A stretch of 25,205 nt of DNA from contig CAYVAM010000047.1 of the NCBI GenBank assembly GCA_964449275.1, positions 1 through 25,205 of the forward strand. The letters are read 5' to 3'. The notes under the pieces were generated by a model. The model saw only the letters and a program-made list of their open reading frames with translations, was not told where the DNA came from and made no database searches. This document shows, piece by piece, positions 6,873 through 14,543 of this stretch (position 1 is the first letter of the stretch; every line of letters starts with the position of its first letter). A program made the position numbers and the translations under genes. Source of the DNA: JAUVZF01 sp964449275 (GTDB taxonomy: Bacteria; Planctomycetota; Phycisphaerae; FEN-1346).

Positions 6873-8915
6873 CTACACCTTGCCCACAAGTTTCAAGAAG
6901 GCCTGCTCGTCAAGGATGTCGGTTCCGTGCTTTTCGGCGGCTCGTGTCTTGCCCGCGCCGGGGTTGGCGCCGACGACGAGATAATCGGTCTTACTGGAGA
7001 CGCTGCCTGTGGCCACCCCGCCTTCGCGTCGGACGAGTTCTTCGGCCTGGTTGCGGCTCATGGACTGGAGTTGGCCCGTGATAACGACCGTCTTGCCGTC
7101 CATGCGGCCGGCGGCGGCCGGCGCCTGCGTCATTTTCGGGTCGATTCCATGGCTGCGCAGCCTCGCCAGCAGGTTGCGGTTCTCCTCGCTCCCGAACCAC
7201 TGGACGATGCCGGCGGCGACCTCCGGGCCGACATCCGGCACAGCCAGGAGGCGTTCGGAATCAGCAGCGGCCAGGGCGGCCAGGGAACCGAACGCGGCTG
7301 CCAGCGTGTCGGCCGTTGCCCGGCCGACGTGGCGGATGCCCAGACCGTGGATGACGCGCGCGAGCGGCGCTTTTTTGCTGCCGGCGACGGCCTCGACGAG
7401 ATTCGAGGCACTCTTTTCGGCCATTCGTTCGAGGGCCGCAACCGATTCGACCGTCAGGTCGTACAGGCCCGCCACGTCGCGGACAAGGCCGGTATCAACG
7501 AGTTGATCGACGAGTTTGTCGCCCAGGCCGTCGATGTCGAGAGCCTGTTTGCCGCCCCAGTGCTTGATGCTCTCTTTGACCTGTGCCGGGCACGAGTTGT
7601 TGGTGCATCGCGAGACGGCCTCGCCCTGCGGCTTGACGACCTGTGCCCCGCAGACGGGGCATTTCGGCGGCAGGCGATAGCGCCGCGTCCCTTTCGGCCG
7701 CTTCTGGGTAATGACCTCCAGGACGTGGGGGATGACGTCGCCGGCACGTTCAACGAGGACCGTATCGCCGACGCGGATGTCTTTCCGGTCGATTTCGTCC
7801 TGATTGTGCAGGCTGACGTGCGTGACCGTGACGCCGCTGATCTCGACGGCCTCGAGCACGGCGACGGGCGTGACGGCCCCCGTGCGGCCGACCTGGGGAT
7901 GGATCTCCAGAATCCTGGTGGTTTCCTGTCGTGCGGCGAACTTGTAGGCTACCGCCCATCGTGGGTTGGCGGCGCGGACCCCCAATCGGTCGTGGTCGGC
8001 CAGGCTATTGACCTTGAACACGCAGCCGTCGATCTCGTACGGAAGATCGTCGCGGCGGGCCTCCAGATCGTGGTGCCACCGAATCGCATCTTCCGTACTG
8101 GCAAGCAGTTGCGATTGCGAACACGTTTTCAGACCCAGACCGCGCATGGTTTGGAGGCACTCCCACTGCGTCTCGGGCCGCGAACTCGACGACGGGGCGA
8201 TTTCCCAGAAAAAGATGCGAAGCGGCCGCTCGGTCGTGATTCGCGGGTCGAGTTGCCTGAGGCTGCCGGCGGCGGCGTTTCGCGGGTTCGCGAAGGTCTT
8301 CTCGCCGGCCTCTTCCTGGCGGCGGTTGAACGCCGCGAACTCCGCCTTGTCCATATACACTTCGCCGCGCACCACCAGGTGCTCCGGCGTTTCGACCTCG
8401 CCGCTGCGCAGGCGCAGGGGCACCTGGCCAATCGTCCGGACGTTGGCGGTCACGTCTTCGCCGGTAGCGCCGTCGCCGCGCGTCGCGGCCGAGACCATGC
8501 GGCCGCCGTCGTAGACGATCTCGATGCTGACGCCGTCGTACTTCGGCTCGGCCACCAGTGGCACGTCATCGGCCGCGAGTTCCTTGCGGCAGGTTTCGCT
8601 GAAGCGGACTATCTCCTCCTCGGCGTAGATCGAGAGGAGGCTTCGCATCGGCGTTTCGTGGCGAAGCGTGGCGAAGCCGTCGCGCGGCCGCCCGCCGACG
8701 CGCTGGGTCGGGCTGTCGGGCGTGACAAGTTCCGGCCACTGCTCTTCGATGGCCCGGAGTTCGACCATGGCGTCATCGAACGCCGCGTCCGAGACCTCGG
8801 GGTCGTCCAGGACGTGGTAGCGGTAGTTGTGGTGCTCGATCCGGCGGCGGAGGGTCTCGGCGCGTTTGGCGGCGCCGGACCGGCTCATCTTTGACGGGTC
8901 ATGCTTGGATGTCAC
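6873..8915 (-). CDS. ligA: NAD-dependent DNA ligase LigA
   Basis: LigA seals nicks in DNA during replication and repair, using NAD+ to adenylate its active-site lysine. All family parts are present in order: the Ia segment with H-H-N-Y-R-Y-H-V-L, the adenylation motif K-Y-D-G with Lys125, an OB fold, a zinc finger that includes Cys419 and Cys422, helix-hairpin-helix repeats, and a C-terminal BRCT domain at about 605-680. The 680-residue length is typical. The start is uncertain. The GTG at 8915 has AAGGGG 6 bases upstream. The ATG at 8888 has no ribosome binding site but gives a lysine position (116) nearer to that of the E. coli enzyme. A further in-frame TTG at 8951 lies in a repeat and is unlikely. 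polX lies upstream on the same strand. Confidence 0.97.
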   Translation of the reverse strand: MTSKHDPSKMSRSGAAKRAETLRRRIEHHNYRYHVLDDPEVSDAAFDDAMVELRAIEEQWPELVTPDSPTQRVGGRPRDGFATLRHETPMRSLLSIYAEEEIVRFSETCRKELAADDVPLVAEPKYDGVSIEIVYDGGRMVSAATRGDGATGEDVTANVRTIGQVPLRLRSGEVETPEHLVVRGEVYMDKAEFAAFNRRQEEAGEKTFANPRNAAAGSLRQLDPRITTERPLRIFFWEIAPSSSSRPETQWECLQTMRGLGLKTCSQSQLLASTEDAIRWHHDLEARRDDLPYEIDGCVFKVNSLADHDRLGVRAANPRWAVAYKFAARQETTRILEIHPQVGRTGAVTPVAVLEAVEISGVTVTHVSLHNQDEIDRKDIRVGDTVLVERAGDVIPHVLEVITQKRPKGTRRYRLPPKCPVCGAQVVKPQGEAVSRCTNNSCPAQVKESIKHWGGKQALDIDGLGDKLVDQLVDTGLVRDVAGLYDLTVESVAALERMAEKSASNLVEAVAGSKKAPLARVIHGLGIRHVGRATADTLAAAFGSLAALAAADSERLLAVPDVGPEVAAGIVQWFGSEENRNLLARLRSHGIDPKMTQAPAAAGRMDGKTVVITGQLQSMSRNQAEELVRREGGVATGSVSSKTDYLVVGANPGAGKTRAAEKHGTDILDEQAFLKLVGKV

Positions 8916-8954
8916 GCATAGCCCCTTGTGGCAAAGGTACGCGCGGGGCAAGCC

Positions 8955-9021
8955 CCGCGGCTAACGACGCGCCGGGCAAGCGCGGCGGCTAACGACGCGC
9001 CGGGCAAGCGCGGCGGCTAAC
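8955..9021. repeat. 28-bp tandem repeat between polX and ligA
   Basis: A 28-base unit containing GGCTAACGACGCGCCGGG is present in two copies plus the start of a third; the CTAAC motif begins at 8961, 8989 and 9017. The last partial copy supplies the polX stop codon, so the repeat abuts or entered the 3' end of that gene. The core GACGCGCCGGGCAAG (8966-8980 and 8994-9008) also occurs at 19237-19251. Read on the minus strand it has the form GTTAGCCGC followed by a GC-rich hairpin. Confidence 0.8.
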
Positions 9022-10732
9022 TTGGCTTCAAGCGCTTGCGCAGGGCCGAAAGCGAAAGCGTATTCAGCACGTCGCCCTTCTCGAGCCAGCCCCGCCGCGC
9101 AACGCTGACGCCGTACTGCATCAGGTCCAGGTCCGCGATCTTGTGGGCGTCGGTCGAGATGACCATCGTCACGCCCATGTCGCGGGCGCGTTTGCAGTAG
9201 ATGTCCGGCAGGTCGAGCCGGTCGGGGTACGCATTGATCTCCAGGCAGACGCCGGCCTCGCGGCACGCCTCGAACACGCGGTCCGCATCGAACCGGATCG
9301 GGTCGCGCCGGCCGATGATCCGGCCGAACGGATGGCCGATGCAGTGCACGACGCCCGACCCGACGGCCGCCAGGATACGGTCGGTCATCTCCTCTTCCGC
9401 CAGCGAAAACGCGCTGTGGATGCTGGCCACGACCCAGTCCAGGGTGCCGAGCAGCGTCTCGGGCAGGTCGAGGCGGCCGTCCTTGAGGATATCCACCTCG
9501 ACGCCCGCGAGGAGCCGGAAGCCGTCCAGGTGGGCGTCCAGTTCGCGGATGCGGTCGGCGTGGCGCCCGAGGGCCGCCGCATTCAGACCGCCGGCAACCC
9601 TCACCGCCTTGGAATGGTCGGTGATAGCGAGATACTTATAACCGAGTGTGCGTGCGGCCTCGGCGAGTTGTCGCGGCGTGTTGGCCCCGTCGGTGGCGGT
9701 GGTGTGGGCGTGGAGGTCGCCGCGGATGTCCTTTCGCTGGACGAGTTTCGGGAGTTTTCCGTCGGCGGCGGCGGCGATTTCGCCGCGGTCCTCCCGGAGT
9801 TCCGGCGGAATCCACGGCAGGCCGAGGGCCTTGAATACCTCCTGCTCGGTCTTTCCCGCCTCGCGCCGTTTGCCGCGAAAGAGGCCGTACTCGTTGAGTT
9901 TCAGGCCCCGCTTCTGTGCCCGCTTGCGCAGGCCGATGTTGTGGGCCTTCGAGCCGGTAAAATACATCATGGCCGGGCCGAAGGCTTCGGCTTCGATGAA
10001 GCGAAAATCCACCTGGAGCCCGCCCGCCAAGGCCACCGAGACCTTCTGCTCGCCGCGCGCAACCACGTCCTCGATGGGCTGATAGGCCAGGATGGCCTCG
10101 GCCGCCTTCGCGCGGTCGGACGCTTCGATGAGCACGTCGAGGTCGCCGATGGTCTCGCGTCGCCGGCGAAAACTGCCCGCGACCTGCCACCGGCGGATGG
10201 TCTTCACGCCGTCGAGGTGCCGGCCCAGCGCGAGCACGGCGTCGGCGGCGTCCTTGATGCCGATGCGGCCGGCCTCGGCCTCCAGCGTCGCGAGTCCTTT
10301 GAGGATATTCTGCTCGGTTTTGGCGCCCATGCCTTCGAGGTTGCGAATCGTGCCGGCCTCGGCGGCGGTCTTCAGGTCGCCAAGGCTTTCGACGCCAAGT
10401 TGCTCGTAGAGGACCTTCACCTTCTTCGGCCCCAGCCCTCTCACGTGGAGGAGGTCCGGCACGTGCGGCGGGAGGCGCCGGCGGAGGTCCTCGAGCATCT
10501 CGCACGTGCCGCTCTTGAGAATCTCGCGGATCTTGCCGCCCAGGCTCTCGCCGATGCCGGGCAGGGCCGTAAGGTCTTTGCCTTCGGTCACCGTGTCGGC
10601 CAGCGGTTCGGTCATGTCGCCCACGGTGCGGGCGGCGTTGCGGTAAGAGCGGATGCGGAACGGGTTCTCGCCGAGGATCTCGAGGATGTCGGCGACCTGC
10701 TCGAAGACGGCGGCGATGCGGGCGTTCTCCAT
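9017..10732 (-). CDS. polX: DNA polymerase X family protein with PHP domain (PolX)
   Basis: PolX enzymes combine a pol-beta-like polymerase with a PHP 3'-5' exonuclease and fill short gaps in base-excision repair. The 571-residue length is standard. The N-terminal helix-hairpin-helix region includes L-P-G-I-G-E-S and V-R-G-L-G-P-K-K. The nucleotidyltransferase motif is G-S-F-R-R with D-L-D-V-L, and a third acidic position lies in V-D-F-R-F. The PHP domain spans about 336-571, with H-A-H beginning at His341, I-T-D-H, G-V-E-V-D, H-P-F-G and S-T-D-A-H, all metal-ligand motifs. The ATG at 10732 has only a weak GGTGA just upstream. Its stop codon lies in the 28-base repeat, and ligA follows about 100 bases later on the same strand, so the two repair genes may be co-expressed. 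Confidence 0.96.
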   Translation of the reverse strand: MENARIAAVFEQVADILEILGENPFRIRSYRNAARTVGDMTEPLADTVTEGKDLTALPGIGESLGGKIREILKSGTCEMLEDLRRRLPPHVPDLLHVRGLGPKKVKVLYEQLGVESLGDLKTAAEAGTIRNLEGMGAKTEQNILKGLATLEAEAGRIGIKDAADAVLALGRHLDGVKTIRRWQVAGSFRRRRETIGDLDVLIEASDRAKAAEAILAYQPIEDVVARGEQKVSVALAGGLQVDFRFIEAEAFGPAMMYFTGSKAHNIGLRKRAQKRGLKLNEYGLFRGKRREAGKTEQEVFKALGLPWIPPELREDRGEIAAAADGKLPKLVQRKDIRGDLHAHTTATDGANTPRQLAEAARTLGYKYLAITDHSKAVRVAGGLNAAALGRHADRIRELDAHLDGFRLLAGVEVDILKDGRLDLPETLLGTLDWVVASIHSAFSLAEEEMTDRILAAVGSGVVHCIGHPFGRIIGRRDPIRFDADRVFEACREAGVCLEINAYPDRLDLPDIYCKRARDMGVTMVISTDAHKIADLDLMQYGVSVARRGWLEKGDVLNTLSLSALRKRLKPS

Positions 10733-10747
10733 GGTTCACCGATGGGC

Positions 10748-10793
10748 GCGGCGCGCTGCGCGCCGCGGGGTTACCCGGACCTTCCGGTCCGGG
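10748..10793. repeat. Two adjacent perfect hairpins upstream of polX
   Basis: GCGGCGCGC-T-GCGCGCCGC (10748-10766, 9-base arms) and CCCGGACC-TTCC-GGTCCGGG (10774-10793, 8-base arms) lie 16 bases upstream of the polX ATG, in the divergent gap to the PEP-CTERM gene. Neither is followed by a T-run. They may be REP-like elements, or in the polX leader they could affect translation. Confidence 0.7.
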
Positions 10794-10904
10794 CTCGAAG
10801 GGCGCTGCAATCTAACGGCCTGCCCGATGTCTATGGTATCCAGTAGCGCACAGGCGGCGGTCGGCGTCAAGCGTGTTGTCGCCCAAGTTTCGACGGTTCC
10901 CGGT

Positions 10905-10933
10905 TTGCTTTTTGGCCCATCATCATGTAAAAT
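10905..10933 (+). promoter_or_regulatory. Sigma70-like promoter of the PEP-CTERM gene
   Basis: TTGCTT (10905-10910), a 17-base spacer and TAAAAT (10928-10933) stand 56 bases before the ATG at 10990. Each hexamer has good matches to consensus, and the spacer has the optimal length. Confidence 0.55.
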
Positions 10934-10989
10934 TGCTGGTTCGCAGACGCGCCCCGGCTATACGCGCTTGGGGGCGAGAGGGGAAAAGC

Positions 10990-13158
10990 ATGACATTCCA
11001 CAGAACCGCGGTTGCCGGCGCCCTGGCCATTCTGGCGGTTATGCTCGTGCCGGCCGACAGGGCGACAGGAACACTTTATCCCGCCGCCTGGACAAGCGTT
11101 GTCGGGAACTACAACGGGTTTTGGGAAGACCAACAGCACTGGTCGCCCCACTTTATAGTTCCACAGAACGGCGCCTACCAGTGGGACGTGCAGTTCAACC
11201 TTGGAGCCCGCAACTACTACGTCGAAGTAAGCGACCCGCACACGGTGACTTCCATCACCGCCAACACCGCCTCCGGATACCGCGTCGAACTCACCAACTG
11301 GACAGGCGAGCAGGTCTGGCTCCAGTTCAATACGTTCACCAACACCGGCGCCCTCGACGTGAACAACATCGACCTCTACGGCGCCGTGTCGAACCAGGGC
11401 GACTGGACCGTCCGCGGCGGCATGGTCAACTACAACGGCAACTTCACGAACCACGCCGACGCGGTCCTGCACGCCAAAGGAAACCTCGACGTCAAGGGCA
11501 CGTTCACGAACCACGGCGAGGTCCGGGCTTACGGTTTCGGGTCGCTCGTGACCGACTCGTGCGTAAACAACAACCGCGTCAGCCTGCTCGGCGGGTCGGT
11601 GCTGTCCGAGGCCGAGTTTGCGAACAGCGCGGGCGCCGTCGTCGCCGGCGCGGGCAGCCTCCTTGCGCCCGCCGGAATCAACAACGCCGGAACGATCGCC
11701 GCCGAGACCGGCAGCCTGGCCGTCTATTGCGGCGGCGCCTTCACGAACACCGAGCGCCTGGAAAACCTGCCGAACGCGGCCCTGCTCATCGACGCCGACG
11801 CCGTGGACCATCAAGGAACCATAACGGTTGGAAGCGGCGGCGGCGTCACGTTCGTCTCGTGCGACCTCGAAAACAAGCCGGGGGCACAGATCGCCATGCT
11901 CGGCGGCACGCTCGCCACACCGAATCTCACCAACCGCAGCGGCGCCGAGTTCACCGGCTTCGGCTGCATCGCCGCCAACCTGACGAACCACGGATTCGCC
12001 GACCTCTACGGCCCGTCCCAGATCGTCGGCGACCTCCAGAACCACGCCGGGGCGGAACTCGCCATCCGAAACGCCGACCTCCTCATCACCGGCGACACCG
12101 TCAACGACGGAACCATCCGGGCCGTCAACGGCAAAGTGTATTTCGAGGGCGACGTCGTGGACAACGGAACCCTCATCATGGACCCCTCGCTGGCCGTCGT
12201 CGTCGGCGACCTGACGGTGGGCGAGAACGGCGTCCTCGTGGCCGACGCCGGCAGCACGTATCAGATGATGGGCCGCTTCGACAACCGGTCCATGCGTGCC
12301 GCCGCCTTCGACCTGGCGTCCGCTACGGTCGAGTTTATCTCGCCCAATCCCGGCGCCGGGCCGAGCGAGGTTGAGGTCGCAGGCAAGGACCTCGGCGCCG
12401 CCGCCACCGCCTGGACGCACAACTTCGCCGTCGGCACCCTCCGGGTCGGAAACGAGACGTGGCACGGACACGTGCGGCTCGTGGATGACCACGACAACCA
12501 GGGCGACGGCCTGCCCGAAGCGCTTCACGTCCACAACCTTGCCGTCGCCGCAGGTTCAACCCTCGAGACGGGCGGCCTGCCGCTCTACGCGGACGGTGCG
12601 GTTGAGACCGGCGGCACGCTGGACCTGGCAACGGGCGGCCTCACCATCCCCTACGACGCCGCAACCCCGTTCAACGAAATCCTGGCCGACGTGGCTTCCG
12701 GCTGTGGCGGCGGCTCGTGGGACGGCGAAGGCATCACGTCGAGCGACGCGGCCGCGGATACGCACAGGGTGACGGCTCTGGGCGTCATCGACGACGGCGA
12801 GAAGGTCGTCGTGGATTACGTGTGGTACGGTGACACGAACCTCGACGGCATCGTCAACTCCAACGACTACGACAAGATCGACACGGCCTGGATGCTGTGG
12901 ACGCACGAGGGGAGAGTGCCCGACGGCGGGTTCCGCTGGGCCGTCGGCGACTTCAACTACGACGGGACGATCAACTCGAACGACTACGACACGATCGACA
13001 GGGCGTGGATCTTGAGCGCCGGCGCGCCGCTTGGCGGCGCCTCGGCCGCCCCGATCCCCGAGCCTGCCACGCTCGCCCTCCTGGCCGTCGGCGGGCTGTT
13101 GCTGGCCCGCAGGCGCATCCGTCCGCGTCTCCCGGACCGGGCTGCCCCGCCGATTTGA
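10990..13158 (+). CDS. Secreted beta-strand-repeat protein with dockerin-like calcium loops and PEP-CTERM anchor
   Basis: The 722-residue protein starts at ATG 10990, with AGAGG about 8 bases upstream. A signal peptide spans about 1-25. The mature N-terminus (W-T-S-V-V-G-N-Y-N-G-F-W) has the spaced-tryptophan opening common in planctomycete surface proteins. Residues from about 110 to 440 are short repeats of the form F-T-N-x-G-x-L or V-N-D-G-T-I, which suggests a right-handed beta-helix. Near the C-terminus are two calcium-loop motifs, D-T-N-L-D-G-I-V-N-S-N-D-Y-D (from 615) and D-F-N-Y-D-G-T-I-N-S-N-D-Y-D (from 654). They are laid out like a dockerin type I domain. The tail has Pro-Glu-Pro at 690-692, a hydrophobic helix and an R-R-R cluster: the PEP-CTERM sorting signal cut by exosortase. 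Neither an exosortase nor a cohesin is in the window. Function unknown; probably a cell-surface or matrix protein. Confidence 0.88.
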   Translation: MTFHRTAVAGALAILAVMLVPADRATGTLYPAAWTSVVGNYNGFWEDQQHWSPHFIVPQNGAYQWDVQFNLGARNYYVEVSDPHTVTSITANTASGYRVELTNWTGEQVWLQFNTFTNTGALDVNNIDLYGAVSNQGDWTVRGGMVNYNGNFTNHADAVLHAKGNLDVKGTFTNHGEVRAYGFGSLVTDSCVNNNRVSLLGGSVLSEAEFANSAGAVVAGAGSLLAPAGINNAGTIAAETGSLAVYCGGAFTNTERLENLPNAALLIDADAVDHQGTITVGSGGGVTFVSCDLENKPGAQIAMLGGTLATPNLTNRSGAEFTGFGCIAANLTNHGFADLYGPSQIVGDLQNHAGAELAIRNADLLITGDTVNDGTIRAVNGKVYFEGDVVDNGTLIMDPSLAVVVGDLTVGENGVLVADAGSTYQMMGRFDNRSMRAAAFDLASATVEFISPNPGAGPSEVEVAGKDLGAAATAWTHNFAVGTLRVGNETWHGHVRLVDDHDNQGDGLPEALHVHNLAVAAGSTLETGGLPLYADGAVETGGTLDLATGGLTIPYDAATPFNEILADVASGCGGGSWDGEGITSSDAAADTHRVTALGVIDDGEKVVVDYVWYGDTNLDGIVNSNDYDKIDTAWMLWTHEGRVPDGGFRWAVGDFNYDGTINSNDYDTIDRAWILSAGAPLGGASAAPIPEPATLALLAVGGLLLARRRIRPRLPDRAAPPI

Positions 13159-13183
13159 CAGGATGCGCTTCGCCGGGTATACT
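13155..13183 (+). promoter_or_regulatory. Near-consensus sigma70 promoter for the WYL regulator
   Basis: TTGACA (13155-13160), a 17-base spacer and TATACT (13178-13183) form the best promoter match noted in the window. The -35 box contains the TGA stop (13156-13158) of the preceding PEP-CTERM gene. Transcription would start near 13190, giving a leader of about 68 bases before the ATG at 13258. Confidence 0.75.
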
Positions 13184-13257
13184 CTGCACACATCACGGTC
13201 CGGCAACGCTGCGCGCGAGGCGCCGGCGCGACACGAACACCAGACGAGGACAGCACC

Positions 13258-14229
13258 ATGGTCGTCGGTCGGTTGCACCGCGTGTTGAAACTCATCACGT
13301 TGCTCCAGACGGGCCGAACGTACAAGGCGGCGGACCTGGCGGCCGAGTGCGGCGTCTCACGCCGAACCATCTTCCGCGACCTGAACACGATCGAGAAAGC
13401 CGGTATCCCCGTCTTCTACGACCGTCCCACCGGCCGGTATCGGATTCACAGGACCGCGCTGATGCCGTCGATCAACCTCGGCCTGGACGAGGCGCTGGCG
13501 CTGGTGGTCCTGGCGTCGGAACTGGGCAAGTCGGGGCGCCTGCCGCTGCTGGAGCCGGCGCGCGACGCGGCCGCCAAGATCGAGGCGTCGCTGCCTCTCG
13601 GAATGCGGGCCATGGTCGGCGGTCTCGCCCGCACGACGGCGGTCCGGACGACGGCGACCGCGCGGCACAACGCCCTTCGCAAGACGTACCAGTTGGTGCA
13701 GCGGGCCATCGTCCGCCGCCAACCGCTCGAGGCGATTTACATCTCGTTCCACGACACCGGCCAGATCCGGACGCGCCTGAACCCGTACTGGCTCCTGTTC
13801 AACGAGCGGGCGTGGTACGTCATCGGCCGGTCGTCGAAGCACCAAGCGGTCCGGACCTTCAAACTCGGCCGCTTCGTGGCGCTGAGTCCCGCCAACGGCC
13901 GCTTTAAGATACCCCACGGCCTGACGCTCGAAAAACATCTCGGCAACGCCTGGCGGATGATGCGCGGCAACAAGACGTACCAGGTGCACCTGAAGTTCAG
14001 CCCGCTCATCAGTCCGAACGCGGCAGAGGTCAACTGGCACCGGACGCAAAAGGTCTCCTGGGACGACGACGGGTGCGTGCACTTCCGCGTCACGGTCGAC
14101 GGCCTCGATGAAATCGTCTGGTGGGTCCTGGCATACGGCCCGGAGGTCGAAGTGCTCGACCCGCCCGAACTGCGGAAGCGCCTCACCAAGATGGCCCGCC
14201 GCATGCTGGAACTGTACGAGACAGCGTAA
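13258..14229 (+). CDS. WYL-domain transcriptional regulator (YafY/DeoR-type HTH)
   Basis: The 323-residue protein has an N-terminal winged helix-turn-helix at about 4-60; A-D-L-A-A-E-C-G-V-S-R-R-T-I-F-R-D-L-N is the recognition helix region. A linker of about 80 residues follows, then a WYL domain from about 140 to 235. The signature tripeptide is W-Y-V at 186-188, with the basic residues typical of ligand-binding WYL domains around it. A C-terminal WCX-like extension completes the protein. Such proteins bind DNA as dimers and sense small molecules or nucleic acids. GAGGA (13246-13250) lies 7 bases before the ATG. The gene has its own strong promoter. Its targets are unknown; the palindromes downstream at 14409-14533 are candidate sites, which is inference only. 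Confidence 0.93.
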   Translation: MVVGRLHRVLKLITLLQTGRTYKAADLAAECGVSRRTIFRDLNTIEKAGIPVFYDRPTGRYRIHRTALMPSINLGLDEALALVVLASELGKSGRLPLLEPARDAAAKIEASLPLGMRAMVGGLARTTAVRTTATARHNALRKTYQLVQRAIVRRQPLEAIYISFHDTGQIRTRLNPYWLLFNERAWYVIGRSSKHQAVRTFKLGRFVALSPANGRFKIPHGLTLEKHLGNAWRMMRGNKTYQVHLKFSPLISPNAAEVNWHRTQKVSWDDDGCVHFRVTVDGLDEIVWWVLAYGPEVEVLDPPELRKRLTKMARRMLELYETA

Positions 14230-14543
14230 AGCCGCCACGGTCACCGGTCCCGGGCACGTCACCATCGGCCGGCGCCGGACGCCTCGAAAGACCGGGTCGC
14301 GTTGGTCCTACGCAATCCTTCCGCGTGTTGAGGAGCGGACGAGGTGCAATCTTTCCGCAACCGAAGGATTTGCCCGCCCGCAAAATTATCCGAAATTGAA
14401 AGCAATACTTCCGGAACTTCCGCGTCTCATCCGTATACTATACGGAAAGAGATTTCGGCCGGAGACTGACAACCTCCTTCCCCGGGAGGAACCTGCAAGG
14501 TATAGCCCACCTAGAGGGGTAGTTCCGTACGGAGGCGTCCCTG
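14230..14543 (+). promoter_or_regulatory. Palindrome-rich leader of the secreted paralogue genes
   Basis: This 314-base gap has no gene I can support but holds dense symmetry. TTCCGGAA lies at 14409-14416. CCGTATA-C-TATACGG, a perfect 15-base palindrome, is at 14431-14445, and TCCGTACGGA is at 14524-14533. The first palindrome overlaps GGAACTT (14413-14419), which sits 14 bases before TATACT (14434-14439). This resembles an ECF-type -35 box near a -10 box, though the spacing is short. CCTCC-TTCCCCG-GGAGG (14473-14489) could fold into a hairpin. The ribosome binding site GGAGG (14531-14535) overlaps the last palindrome and could pair with CCTCC at 14473-14477. Confidence 0.45.

Noticed and set aside
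6927..8894. 655-codon open frame on the plus strand opposite ligA
   Set aside because: It is a shadow of ligA: the minus strand encodes every ligase motif, and the translated plus frame shows no recognisable domain. High GC at third positions keeps the opposite frame open.
9143..10846. 567-codon open frame on the plus strand opposite polX
   Set aside because: The minus strand encodes complete polymerase X and PHP motifs; the plus frame has low-complexity composition and no family signature.
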